Shown here: one piece after another, positions 39,385-47,931 of the stretch
Numbering within the stretch: the first letter of the stretch is position 1
Layout: every line of letters starts with the position of its first letter
Source of the DNA: Cyclobacteriaceae bacterium
GTDB lineage: Bacteria; Bacteroidota; Bacteroidia; Cytophagales; Cyclobacteriaceae
Length of the DNA stretch: 64,000 bases
Direction: 5' to 3'
Assembly (NCBI GenBank): GCA_019638255.1
Contig: JAHBUD010000001.1
Span: forward strand, 2,666,001 to 2,730,000
The notes under the pieces: generated by a model
The model's database searches: none
What the model saw: the letters and a program-made list of their open reading frames with translations, nothing else
Told to the model about the DNA's origin: nothing
Made by a program: the position numbers and the translations under genes

Positions 39385-41061
39385 ATGCGTTCTTTAGCCG
39401 CTTTATTAACCTGTATAGTACTTATTTCCTGTTCAGAGAAACGTGAATTCGATGTCATTATAGAAGGTGGATTGATCTATGACGGATCTGGTTCTCCGCC
39501 CTTTCAAGCGGATGTCGGTATCCGTGGCGATACCATTGCATACCTGGGCAATTTGAAAAGTGCCAATGCAAAAAGTAGGATCAACGCTGAAGGTTTAGCC
39601 ATTGCCCCCGGGTTTATCAACATGCTCAGTTGGGCCACCGAATCACTGATAATAGATGGTAACGCCCAATCGGATATAAGACAAGGCGTTACACTCGAAG
39701 TAATGGGTGAAGGATTTTCTATGGGCCCCCTCTCACCCGCCATGAAAGAAGACCTTGGCCGCGAAATGAAAAAAGCAGGGCTCGATTATGAAATAGATTG
39801 GACTACACTCGGTGAATACCTGAATTCACTGGAGAGGCGTGGCATTTCACCAAACGTAGCGTCCTTTATTGGAGCCACAACATTGCGCATTCATGAGTTG
39901 GGCTATATCAACCGCTACCCTAACAAAGAAGAAATGTGGCGTATGAAAGCGTTGGTAAGAAAAGGGATGGAAGAGGGCGCTCTGGGTATCGGTGCTTCGC
40001 TAATCTATGCCCCAGCAAGCTATGCACCTACCGAAGAACTAATTGAACTTTGCAAGATGGCCAGTGAGTATGGTGGCATGTACATTACCCACATGCGCAG
40101 CGAAGGCGACAACATTTTTGCGGCCGTACTGGAAACTATCCGCATCGCCAAAGAAGGTAAACTTCCTGCCGAAATCTATCATTTAAAATTAGCAGGACAG
40201 CGCAATTGGAACAAATTGGATTCGGTACTTAGCTTAATCGAACAAGCCAATCAGGAAGGGATAAAAATTACTACCGATATGTATACCTATCCTGCCGGAG
40301 CAACAGGACTGGATGCCGCCATGCCCACCTGGCTTCAGGAAGGGGGCATAAATGATTGGATCGCCCGGATGCAAAATCCAACCCTGCGAGAGAGAGCCTT
40401 GAAGGAAATGAAGGAGCCCTCAGATCAATGGGAAAATCTGATGTTGCTTGCAGGTGATCCTTCTAATGTTTTACTGGTGGGTTTCACCAACGATTCACTC
40501 AAGCAATTCACTGGCAAAACACTCAAACAGGTTTCTGAAATACATGGCAAAAGTCCGGAAGAAACCGCCATGGACCTGGTTTGTGCCGACAGTACCCGTG
40601 TAGGCACAGTTTACTTTTTAATGAATGAGGAGAATATCAAACGCCAGATAGCCCTTCCGTATATGAGTTTTGGCTCCGATGCGGAAGCCCCCGCTACAGA
40701 AGGTTGGTTTTTAAAATCCAGCACACACCCTCGTGCATATGGTAACTTTTCACGGCTATTAGGAAAATATGTGCGCGATGAAAAAGTAATTCCGCTTGAA
40801 GAAGCCATCCGAAAATTAACATTTCTGCCGGCCACCAACCTTAAAATTGAAAAACGCGGCAGGCTTGTGTTAGGCTATTATGCTGATGTTGTGGTGTTCG
40901 ATCCTTCAACCATTCAAGATCACGCAACATTCGATAACCCACACCAGTATAGCACCGGGGTGACACATGTATTTGTCAATGGCGTTCAGGTTCTGAGGGA
41001 TGGTGAACATACAGGTGCAAAACCCGGTCGTGTAGTGCGCGGGCCGGGTTGGAAACCCTAA
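39385..41061 (+). CDS. D-aminoacylase-like amidohydrolase lipoprotein with an altered metal site
   Basis: The 558-aa protein has a lipoprotein signal (I-V-L-I-S-C, Cys15) and an amidohydrolase fold with the D-aminoacylase pattern: F-D-V-I-I-E-G-G-L-I-Y-D-G, then P-G-F-I-N-M-L-S-W, where the usual N-terminal H-x-H metal ligands are absent (M-L-S-W). Later motifs: Y-I-T-H-M-R-S-E-G-D, Y-H-L-K-L-A-G, F-G-S-D-A-E-A-P. Family members hydrolyse N-acyl-D-amino acids; in this subgroup the metal chemistry must differ. The ATG at 39385 starts the lipoprotein signal. Confidence 0.85.
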   Translation: MRSLAALLTCIVLISCSEKREFDVIIEGGLIYDGSGSPPFQADVGIRGDTIAYLGNLKSANAKSRINAEGLAIAPGFINMLSWATESLIIDGNAQSDIRQGVTLEVMGEGFSMGPLSPAMKEDLGREMKKAGLDYEIDWTTLGEYLNSLERRGISPNVASFIGATTLRIHELGYINRYPNKEEMWRMKALVRKGMEEGALGIGASLIYAPASYAPTEELIELCKMASEYGGMYITHMRSEGDNIFAAVLETIRIAKEGKLPAEIYHLKLAGQRNWNKLDSVLSLIEQANQEGIKITTDMYTYPAGATGLDAAMPTWLQEGGINDWIARMQNPTLRERALKEMKEPSDQWENLMLLAGDPSNVLLVGFTNDSLKQFTGKTLKQVSEIHGKSPEETAMDLVCADSTRVGTVYFLMNEENIKRQIALPYMSFGSDAEAPATEGWFLKSSTHPRAYGNFSRLLGKYVRDEKVIPLEEAIRKLTFLPATNLKIEKRGRLVLGYYADVVVFDPSTIQDHATFDNPHQYSTGVTHVFVNGVQVLRDGEHTGAKPGRVVRGPGWKP

Positions 41062-41063
41062 GA

Positions 41064-42080
41064 CTACCGCTCTTCTATTTTGCCATCCGGATAGCGGGCA
41101 AATTTTCCCTTGCTGCGATCGTGCACATGCTCGTAAGTATCCCACGGCCAGCCGCCAAACTGTGTTTGCTGATAGTCTGCAAAAGCTTGTTGAATATCCG
41201 CTTGCGTATTACCTACAAAAGGACCATGTTGTACAACCGGCTCGTTTATGGGTTTGCCTTGGAGAAATAAAAAGTAACAATCAGAAGAACCAGTGATAAG
41301 TTCTATTTCCTTGTCGGGATGAAGGTCAACAGCACAGTGATCGGTTAAGTTTCGGTCAGCCACCTGAACAGCATCGCCAGCATAAAAATAAAGAGAACGA
41401 TTTATACCTACAGATGCAGCCGGCAAAGTCCAGCGTGAATTCTTTTCCATTTTAATAGTCCAAATCGCCACTTCATTCAACGAATCAACTGCCCATGAGT
41501 CAGGAGCAGGTGCTGGAGCCGAAACATTGCCGAGTTTACCGGCAATTAATCTAATTACAGTCGACCTGCCCGAGTCATCCTTAACAATCACCTCGGGAAT
41601 GGTATCGCTCCAGAGCATAGCGAAATACGGGTTGGCTTTTTTATTTGCTTTTGGAAGGTTTAGCCATAGCTGAAAGAGTTCAAGTGGATTGGTTTTATCC
41701 TGAGAAACCAACGGAAACATCTCGCTGTGTTGTACCCCCTTCCCTGCTGTCATCCACTGTACATCGCCAAAACCAAAGCGTGCTGCAGCTCCCAATGAAT
41801 CAGCGTGATCTATCAACCCGATTGTAGTAATGGTTACTGTTTCGAATCCGCAATGTGGGTGGGCTGGAAATCCGGGCACCTTACTGCCGTGATACATCCG
41901 CCAACCGTCTTTGTTGGGTGCAAAATCCTGTCCTATCGCACGTCCAGCTAACGATGCATCCGGCCCCATTATCGAATTGCCTTTTGGATATTGATCATAA
42001 TGGTGGACACAAAACAAAAATGGATCTTGCGTTTGCCAGGGAAAGCCTAAAGGCTTGATTGTTTTTATTGGAGAGTTCAT
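41064..42080 (-). CDS. pirin family protein
   Basis: The 338-aa cupin protein has the pirin pattern: [40 protein letters not shown]. The histidines form the metal site of the N-terminal cupin. Bacterial pirins act as quercetinase-like enzymes or as regulators of metabolic enzymes; the role here is unknown. The ATG at 42080 is preferred to an upstream GTG. Its stop lies two bases from that of the convergent amidohydrolase. Confidence 0.92.
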   Translation of the reverse strand: MNSPIKTIKPLGFPWQTQDPFLFCVHHYDQYPKGNSIMGPDASLAGRAIGQDFAPNKDGWRMYHGSKVPGFPAHPHCGFETVTITTIGLIDHADSLGAAARFGFGDVQWMTAGKGVQHSEMFPLVSQDKTNPLELFQLWLNLPKANKKANPYFAMLWSDTIPEVIVKDDSGRSTVIRLIAGKLGNVSAPAPAPDSWAVDSLNEVAIWTIKMEKNSRWTLPAASVGINRSLYFYAGDAVQVADRNLTDHCAVDLHPDKEIELITGSSDCYFLFLQGKPINEPVVQHGPFVGNTQADIQQAFADYQQTQFGGWPWDTYEHVHDRSKGKFARYPDGKIEER

Positions 42081-42134
42081 AATCACATAAGGAACTATTT
42101 GGAAACAAGATTAAGGAAGAAAAGTTTCAATTTA

Positions 42135-42464
42135 TCAAGGCCAGCTAAACCCCTCGCATTCAATTCCATTATCGTTCATCAGCTTTCGAATATCCGAATA
42201 ACATGTGTTGCTGTTATAGCGATGCGTCAATGCATTCAATAATCCCTGTTTATCTCCTTTGGGTATATGTAGATGATCGCACAAAAAATCAACTCCTTTT
42301 GCAGGTATACGAACCATATACTCGTAATCGAAATCGCCCCAATACTCCTTCACCTTGTTCCCCCTGTCGTAGCCATCGATGATCAACGCCTCACCATCAA
42401 AATAGGCATCGATAGAAATCTTTATTTCTAGATCCGAATAAGAATACAATGTGATAGAATTCAT
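42135..42464 (-). CDS. hypothetical protein, 109 aa
   Basis: Not recognised. A soluble, acidic alpha/beta protein with D-G-E-A-L-I-I-D-G-Y-D-R-G and Y-W-G-D-F-D-Y-E-Y in the middle and a cysteine-containing end (G-I-E-C-E-G-F-S-W-P). It might be an immunity-type protein by size and acidity, but there is no toxin next to it. The coding fragment at 42471 ends six bases upstream on the same strand. Confidence 0.6.
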   Translation of the reverse strand: MNSITLYSYSDLEIKISIDAYFDGEALIIDGYDRGNKVKEYWGDFDYEYMVRIPAKGVDFLCDHLHIPKGDKQGLLNALTHRYNSNTCYSDIRKLMNDNGIECEGFSWP

Positions 42465-42470
42465 TTCCGG

Positions 42471-42664
42471 TCAATTGATATCAGGAAAGTCTACCCGACC
42501 TTTAGGTGTTGCAACAAAACTTGGCCAATACTCATCCAAAAAAGAATGCTCCGAATCAAATTCACTTCTATCAACCCAAATAAATCTCAGAACAAAATAA
42601 CTGAAAGCACTAACAATACCATGGATAATTTTGACATTAACTGAATTACCCGCATTAGTACCCT
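42471..42664 (-). pseudogene. coding fragment without a start codon
   Basis: The minus strand reads about 63 codons to a TGA at 42471, including V-S-A-F-S-Y-F-V-L-R-F-I-W-V-D-R-S-E-F-D and D-E-Y-W-P-S-F-V-A-T-P-K-G-R-V-D. It looks protein-like but has no ATG/GTG/TTG near its upstream end and is closed there by a TAG. Likely the 3' remnant of a gene whose 5' part is lost. Its stop sits just before the 109-aa gene, suggesting a former operon. Confidence 0.35.
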
Positions 42665-42702
42665 AAGTTTCAGAACAACCACCAAATGTCGATTATTAGC
42701 TG

Positions 42703-42710
42703 TATCTTTG
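42703..42710 (+). promoter_or_regulatory. -7 element upstream of the DEAD-box helicase
   Basis: TATCTTTG fits TAnnTTTG. A good TTG at the expected distance is missing, so it is a weak prediction. If correct, the helicase message has a leader of about 100 bases that contains the inverted repeat at 42726-42790. Confidence 0.4.
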
Positions 42711-42725
42711 TGCTGTTCTTCGCGG

Positions 42726-42790
42726 TTGCAACGTCATCCCGATTCGATTTTAGTCGATTGTCCCGGGGTCTCATCGCAATGACGTTGTAA
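42726..42790. repeat. inverted repeat in the helicase leader
   Basis: TTGCAACGTCAT (42726-42737) and ATGACGTTGTAA (42779-42790) pair at 11 of 12 positions around a 41-base interior. The sequence (CGTCATCCCG ... CGCAATGACG) resembles dispersed extragenic repeats. It could be a repeat element or a leader hairpin. No other feature is seen between 42665 and 42819. Confidence 0.6.
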
Positions 42791-42819
42791 CGCTAACATT
42801 ATTCACTTAACAAACATTC

Positions 42820-44517
42820 ATGAAAAACTTTCAAGCGCTCGGCTTGTCGGCCGGGCTTGCTGAAGCCGTACAACTTATTGGCTTCGAAACCCCTACACCT
42901 ATCCAGGAAAAGGCCATTCCCCTATTATTAACCGGCAATCGCGACTTTATCGGATTGGCACAAACCGGCACAGGAAAAACTGCGGCCTTTGGCTTGCCAC
43001 TGTTAGAACTGGTAGATGAAAACTCATCCGCTTCGCAGGCCTTGGTATTGGCTCCAACCCGTGAACTAAGCTTGCAGATCGTGAGCGACCTCGAAAACTT
43101 TTCGGAGAAGTTCAAAAAACTGAACATCGTTGCTGTATATGGCGGTGCCAGCATCAGTGAACAGATACGCAAAGTAAAGCGTGGGGCACAAGTAATTGTG
43201 GCAACCCCCGGAAGGCTTATCGATATGATTGGCCGCAAAGCTGTTAACCTTAGCACCATTCAATATGTGGTATTGGATGAGGCTGACGAAATGCTGAACA
43301 TGGGATTCAAAGAAGACATTGACGAAATTCTCTCAAAAACACCCGATACCAAGATCACCTGGTTGTTTTCGGCAACCATGCCACGCGAAGTACGGGCTAT
43401 TGCCAAAAATTACATGGCCGATCCTGTTGAGATTACCGTAGGCGATAAAAACACAGGTAACGCCAACATCGACCACAACTATGTTGTGGTACAAGAACGC
43501 GACAAGTACAGCGCACTTAAGCGCATCCTTGACTTCAACCCCGATATTTTCGGACTTATATTTTGTCGTACCCGGATCGACACCCAACGGGTGGCCGAGA
43601 TGCTGATGAAAGATGGCTACAATGCTGATTCGTTGCATGGCGACCTGAACCAGGCCCAGCGCGATAAGGTGATGATGAAATTCAGAAACCGGACCGTTAA
43701 GATACTTGTGGCCACCGATGTAGCTGCACGGGGTATTGACGTAGAAAGCATTACCCATGTTATCCATATGAACATACCCGATGAGATGGAGTTCTACACC
43801 CACCGCAGCGGCCGGACAGCACGTGCTGGAAAAAAAGGAGTCTCTATCGCATTGGTAAACCCAAAGGAAGTAGGCAAAATCAGGCAGATTGAAAAGACAG
43901 TGAAGACACCCTTCACGCGCATGCCGGTACCCGCAGGCCCTGAAGTATGCCAGAAGCAATTGCTTGCCCTGATGAAAAAGGTGCATGATGTTCAGGTGAA
44001 TGAAGAAGAGATAGAAGCCTTTTTACCTGCTGTATATCAAGAACTTAAAGACCTTACAAAGAATGAACTGATTAAGCGCTTTGCCTCGATTGAATTCAAC
44101 CGTTTCCTGGATTATTACAGAAACGCACCCGACCTGAATGTAAACGGTCAGCAAAGCGACCGAGGTGCCGAGCGTTACAGCACTGGAGATCGTTATTTCA
44201 TTAACCTCGGAAAAATGGATGGCCTGGAGAAGGGCGATCTGTTGGAGATGCTTGACGACTGTTGTGGTGTAGGCAAGAAACACATCGGTAAAATTGATAT
44301 CAAAGGTGCCTATTCATTCTTCGAAGTGGAGAAGGAAAAGAGTGAGGCGATCATTTCTGGGCTACAAGGTGTGGAGTACGAAGGGCGCCCCGTTCGGGTT
44401 GAGTTGACGGAAGGAAGAAGGGAAAACGCTGGCCGCTCTGGAAGGCAATCGAACAGAAACCACAACTCAAAAAAGCAAGGAAAGGCCGGTCAACGATTTG
44501 CTGGAAAGCGGGGATAG
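42820..44517 (+). CDS. DEAD-box ATP-dependent RNA helicase with DbpA-type RNA-binding domain
   Basis: The 565-aa protein has all DEAD-box motifs: Q motif (F-E-T-P-T-P-I-Q), A-Q-T-G-T-G-K-T, P-T-R-E-L, D-E-A-D-E-M-L, S-A-T-M, and in the second RecA domain T-D-V-A-A-R-G-I-D and H-R-S-G-R-T-A-R. Residues ~470-535 are a DbpA/CsdA-type RNA-binding domain (Y-F-I-N-L-G-K-M-D-G, V-G-K-K-H-I-G-K-I-D-I). A basic Asn/Arg/Lys-rich tail ends the protein. Such proteins remodel rRNA or mRNA, often in the cold. CsdA/DeaD-like is the best label. Confidence 0.92.
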   Translation: MKNFQALGLSAGLAEAVQLIGFETPTPIQEKAIPLLLTGNRDFIGLAQTGTGKTAAFGLPLLELVDENSSASQALVLAPTRELSLQIVSDLENFSEKFKKLNIVAVYGGASISEQIRKVKRGAQVIVATPGRLIDMIGRKAVNLSTIQYVVLDEADEMLNMGFKEDIDEILSKTPDTKITWLFSATMPREVRAIAKNYMADPVEITVGDKNTGNANIDHNYVVVQERDKYSALKRILDFNPDIFGLIFCRTRIDTQRVAEMLMKDGYNADSLHGDLNQAQRDKVMMKFRNRTVKILVATDVAARGIDVESITHVIHMNIPDEMEFYTHRSGRTARAGKKGVSIALVNPKEVGKIRQIEKTVKTPFTRMPVPAGPEVCQKQLLALMKKVHDVQVNEEEIEAFLPAVYQELKDLTKNELIKRFASIEFNRFLDYYRNAPDLNVNGQQSDRGAERYSTGDRYFINLGKMDGLEKGDLLEMLDDCCGVGKKHIGKIDIKGAYSFFEVEKEKSEAIISGLQGVEYEGRPVRVELTEGRRENAGRSGRQSNRNHNSKKQGKAGQRFAGKRG

Positions 44518-44605
44518 TTTTTGATTAGCAAAAAAAAATAACACAGCATGAAGTTGTGATTGATAAAGAATACTTAACTTTTCATCACAATAAATAAACG
44601 TTGCT

Positions 44606-44932
44606 ATGGCTAAGAAAAAAGTTGCTAAAAAATCTAAAGCGAAACCTGCCAAGAAAAAGACCGCTAAGAAAGCTGGCTCAAAGGCAAAAGGTAAAAAGGT
44701 AAGCAAGCCTGCTAAGAAAAAGGCTGTTAAAAAAGTGGTAAAAAAAGCCGCACCTAAAAAGAAGTCTGCTCCGAAAAAGGCAGCTCCAAAGAAGGCGGCA
44801 CCCAAAAAGAAGAAAGCTGCGCCAAGAAAAGCTGTGGCACCTGCCCCCGTAGCACCGGCTGCACCTGTGGCACCGGCTGCACCCACTGCCCCACCATCCT
44901 TGTTCGACAACCCTACAGGTTCCGGGAGCTAA
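44606..44932 (+). CDS. histone H1-like Lys/Ala/Pro-rich basic protein
   Basis: The 108-aa protein is nearly all lysine, alanine and proline: A-K-K-K-V-A-K-K-S-K-A-K-P-A-K-K-K repeats in the first 70 residues, then A-P-A-P-V-A-P-A-A repeats, and a distinct end S-L-F-D-N-P-T-G-S-G-S. It resembles the tails of eukaryotic histone H1 and bacterial H1-like/AlgP proteins that bind DNA or RNA without a fold. It follows the helicase by 88 bp and is closed by a strong terminator. The S-L-F-x-x-P end recalls motifs in the ParC tail. Low complexity makes homology claims weak, but codon use and start are normal. Confidence 0.7.
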   Translation: MAKKKVAKKSKAKPAKKKTAKKAGSKAKGKKVSKPAKKKAVKKVVKKAAPKKKSAPKKAAPKKAAPKKKKAAPRKAVAPAPVAPAAPVAPAAPTAPPSLFDNPTGSGS

Positions 44933-44950
44933 CTTGCCTTGTTTCCAAAC

Positions 44951-44983
44951 AAAAAACCCTGCCGCTCAGCGACAGGGTTTTTT
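44951..44983. terminator. bidirectional rho-independent terminator
   Basis: AAAAAACCCTG (44951-44961) and CAGGGTTTTTT (44973-44983) form a stem of 11 pairs with A-run and T-run flanks, so it works in both directions. It separates the H1-like gene from the convergent PlsC gene, whose stop codon begins at 44985. Confidence 0.9.
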
Positions 44984-44984
44984 G

Positions 44985-45554
44985 TTATGCGGGTATCAAA
45001 TGCTTTAATCCTTTCTCAGGGTATTTGCCTTCAACAGGACCCAAAAATTTCAAGATCACATCAAAATCCTTCAGCTGATCCCCGGAAGGGTAAAAAGGTT
45101 CAGCAAAAATTACTTGCTTGTTTTTGAAGTCAAAGCCCACCATAACAATGGGTACCATGGCCTTTTTAGCGATGTTATAAAAACCTGTGCGAAGTCGGTC
45201 AACACGTTTGCGGGTGCCTTCGGGTGATAGCGCAATGATTAGTTCATCATCCTGATCAAATAGCTGAGCTACCTGGTCAACCATGTTTTGGCTTGTACTG
45301 CGGTCTACCGGTGTACCTCCCAGCCAGCGAAAGATAAATCCAAAAGGTGGCTTAAAAAGCTCGGCTTTACCGAGATACCTCGATTTGTTAAGCCTTAATA
45401 CACTGCGGTACAACACACCGATAATGAAATCCCAACTACTGGTGTGAGGTGCAACAATTAAAACACATTTTTTTGGCTTTACCGGAAACGCCCCAACAGG
45501 CCGGGTATTCCATCCCATTAGCTTAAGTAATGCAGAAGCCAATACGCGGAACAT
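44985..45554 (-). CDS. 1-acyl-glycerol-3-phosphate acyltransferase-like protein (PlsC family)
   Basis: The 189-aa protein carries the acyltransferase motif A-P-H-T-S-S-W-D-F (H-x4-D) at residues ~35-43 and S-P-E-G-T-R-K-R further on, then P-I-V-M-V-G-F. Such enzymes transfer an acyl chain to lysophosphatidic acid or related lipids at the inner membrane. It is shorter than typical PlsC, a size common in Bacteroidota for this subgroup. It starts three bases before the end of the MreB gene on the same strand, so both form an operon. Confidence 0.9.
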   Translation of the reverse strand: MFRVLASALLKLMGWNTRPVGAFPVKPKKCVLIVAPHTSSWDFIIGVLYRSVLRLNKSRYLGKAELFKPPFGFIFRWLGGTPVDRSTSQNMVDQVAQLFDQDDELIIALSPEGTRKRVDRLRTGFYNIAKKAMVPIVMVGFDFKNKQVIFAEPFYPSGDQLKDFDVILKFLGPVEGKYPEKGLKHLIPA

Positions 45555-45557
45555 GGG

Positions 45558-46574
45558 TTAATCAATTAGTATACCAGCATACTTTTTTGTATTGGCCAGC
45601 ACATGGGCGATGCCGCGGCTCACGGAAGATAAGGCATGTTCATCCACGTGAACATCGAGCTGAATATTCTTTTCAAAACGATCCTTGATGCCCCGCAACA
45701 ATGCTCCCCCACCGGTAAGGTATATACCGCTTTGATAAATATCGGCCGCCAGTTCAGGTGGACAGGTTTCAAGTGCCTGAATGATGCCATGCTCAATCGC
45801 TGAGATTGACTTTTCAAGGATAAAAATAACCTCCCGATGATCAATTGAACGCACTACCGGTATACCGGTTATCATGTCTTTACCCTTCACCACCAGGCGC
45901 TGCGGCACCGGATCAATATGTTCCCATACAGCCCCAACGTTAATCTTTATTTGCTCGGCCGTTCTGTGGCCTATGGCCATTTTATAGTTCCGTCTGAAGT
46001 GATCCCTGATGTTCATGTCGAATGTATCACCTGCTACTTTGATGGATTGAAATGCCGCCACTCCCGAGAGCGATATGATGGCGATCTCTGTTATGCCTCC
46101 CCCAATGTCAACGATTAGCTTTCCCTCAGGTTCCTGAATGTTCAAATCCATACCGATTGCAGCTGCTAACGGCTCAAACAACAACGATCGTTTACCCGGA
46201 TTGAACTGGTCCAACGCATCGCGCAGGGCTCTGCGCTCAACCTCAGAAGTATAATAGGGAACGCCAGAAATAATGTGATTAAACCCTGAAAAGAACGAAC
46301 GACCACCATAGGCCTTGTTAACAAGCTCACGCAATAAAACGCTTGCCGAATCGAACTCAGCAATTACACCATCGCGCATGGGTTTTACCGGTAACAAATC
46401 GCTGTGCGTTTTTTCAAACATCTCAAACGCCTCTTCGCCTACAGCCTTAACGGAATGGTTGGCATTAAACACGATGTAGGATGGCTGCGCCAATACTTTA
46501 TCGGACGTAGTCAGCAATGTGTTGTTGTTGCCTAGATCAACTGAAAAACTTGTGTGTCGGAAGATATTAAACAT
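45558..46574 (-). CDS. divergent MreB-like rod-shape/actin-like ATPase
   Basis: The 338-aa protein follows MreB throughout: S-V-D-L-G-N-N-N-T-L-L near the start in place of the canonical D-L-G-T-A-N-T, then V-K-P-M-R-D-G-V-I-A-E-F-D, I-S-G-V-P-Y-Y-T, L-I-V-D-I-G-G-G-I-T-E-I-A-I, and Y-L-T-G-G-G-A-L-L-R-G-I. The D-I-G-G-G phosphate loop and the T-G-G-G adenosine motif are intact, so nucleotide binding is expected. Unlike standard mreB it is not followed by mreC/mreD and has many non-consensus residues, suggesting a second, specialised paralogue. The ATG at 46574 starts the MreB-type first strand; the extended frame to 46610 adds 12 residues. Confidence 0.88.
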   Translation of the reverse strand: MFNIFRHTSFSVDLGNNNTLLTTSDKVLAQPSYIVFNANHSVKAVGEEAFEMFEKTHSDLLPVKPMRDGVIAEFDSASVLLRELVNKAYGGRSFFSGFNHIISGVPYYTSEVERRALRDALDQFNPGKRSLLFEPLAAAIGMDLNIQEPEGKLIVDIGGGITEIAIISLSGVAAFQSIKVAGDTFDMNIRDHFRRNYKMAIGHRTAEQIKINVGAVWEHIDPVPQRLVVKGKDMITGIPVVRSIDHREVIFILEKSISAIEHGIIQALETCPPELAADIYQSGIYLTGGGALLRGIKDRFEKNIQLDVHVDEHALSSVSRGIAHVLANTKKYAGILID

Positions 46575-46620
46575 AATCCCGAAAAATATGGGTTTAACCC
46601 GGATAAGCAAATGACTTTAT

Positions 46621-47931
46621 TCAGGACGGATGAGGGATATTCAACGGCAACCTGACAATGAATGTCGTTCCTGCATATTGCTTGCTCGACCAGGTTATGG
46701 ATCCATTTAATTTTTCTATGGCTTTCTTGACGATATATAACCCTAGTCCATTACCTTTTGAACGTTCATTTCCCCGGAAATACATATCGAAAATCCGCTC
46801 TTCTAACTCATTGTCTATACCCTGCCCATTGTCACTGATTTCGATAAGGACATCATGACTTTCCTGATTAATTTTTACATGTATGTAGGCTTCATGTGGT
46901 GAGCAGAATTGAACTGCATTTTCAACAAGGTTCTCCAAAATAATCTTGACCATGGCCGGATAGGAACAAAACGCATCTCGCAATTCAATAGTAACCTGAG
47001 TTTTAATTTCCTTTTGCTGAATCTCGTGCTTGAATCCCAACAGTACTTCGCTTACCATTTCAGCAAGAAAAACTTCCTTATACACGAGGTGTTGCGCACC
47101 AACATCACTAATAGATTGCAATTTTATCAACATGCGATCGAGCGTATGAGCCGTTTCATTAACCTTGGCAAATAGCTCAAGTGCATTATTATCCTTAATG
47201 GTAATTTTAGCTACTTCAGCAAGTCCCATAAAGGTTGTTAAGGGCCTTCGGAAATCATGCGATGACCGATAAAAGAATGTATCAAGCTCTTTATAAGCCT
47301 CCTTTAATTTATTAGTTCGTTCATTGATTTTAACTTCAAGGTTATAATTAATCTGATTGATAGTTTGATTCGCTTCCATCAATTCTTCGGATTGTGCCTG
47401 AATCTCTTCATTCTTCTCAGTAACCTCACGGTTAAGCCGGGTCAACACTTCATTGGCGTCCACAAGCTCCTCCGCCTGCACCTGAATTTCTTCCTTTTGC
47501 TCCTGAATTTCATAATTAGCCCTTCGGATGCGCCTGTTGTAGAGATAAATATTAAATGCTAACACAGATACAAGGACAAGTCCGAGCAACGATGAAATCA
47601 TGATAACGTTTTGTGTTCGAATGCGGGATTGCTGAATGGCAAGCTTACTGCTTTGAAGTTCCTTTTCTTGCTGAAGCAATTTGATTTGTTGTTCCTTTTG
47701 TTCAACGCCATACAGCGCTTCAAGCTCGGCCATTTTGGTGGCCACGTTACTGGTGTATACACTGTCGTCATATTGCTGAAACAATACATGGCTTCGATAA
47801 GCCTTTTTATAATCCCCCAGTACTTCATAAAGCTGTGCGTACAAGCGGTAATTATTGCGCTTTATTAAAATAGATCCTGATTGTTTTCCAATGTCAGCCG
47901 CCATATCCAAATTACCGTTCAGCTTCGGCAT
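46621..47931 (-). CDS. histidine kinase, C-terminal part of a frameshifted TPR kinase
   Basis: This 436-aa frame starts within TPR sequence (Y-R-L-Y-A-Q-L-Y-E-V-L-G-D-Y-K-K-A-Y-R), then a coiled coil of Q/E/K-rich heptads, a transmembrane helix (residues ~108-128), two further coiled repeats (V-D-A-N-E-V-L-T-R-L, M-E-A-N-Q-T-I-N-Q-I), and a kinase core: phosphoacceptor H in S-S-H-D-F-R-R-P-L-T-T, N box E-N-L-V-E-N-A-V, D-N-G-Q-G-I-D, and G-N-G-L-G-L-Y-I-V-K. The kinase core is complete, but the upstream half of its sensor is in another frame (47912-49330). No separate start is convincing, so it is probably expressed only if the shift is bypassed or is a sequencing error. Confidence 0.8.
   Translation of the reverse strand: MPKLNGNLDMAADIGKQSGSILIKRNNYRLYAQLYEVLGDYKKAYRSHVLFQQYDDSVYTSNVATKMAELEALYGVEQKEQQIKLLQQEKELQSSKLAIQQSRIRTQNVIMISSLLGLVLVSVLAFNIYLYNRRIRRANYEIQEQKEEIQVQAEELVDANEVLTRLNREVTEKNEEIQAQSEELMEANQTINQINYNLEVKINERTNKLKEAYKELDTFFYRSSHDFRRPLTTFMGLAEVAKITIKDNNALELFAKVNETAHTLDRMLIKLQSISDVGAQHLVYKEVFLAEMVSEVLLGFKHEIQQKEIKTQVTIELRDAFCSYPAMVKIILENLVENAVQFCSPHEAYIHVKINQESHDVLIEISDNGQGIDNELEERIFDMYFRGNERSKGNGLGLYIVKKAIEKLNGSITWSSKQYAGTTFIVRLPLNIPHPS

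Noticed and set aside
43333..43986. 217-codon minus-strand frame inside the helicase gene
   Set aside because: Shadow of the clearly conserved DEAD-box helicase on the other strand; no motif of its own.
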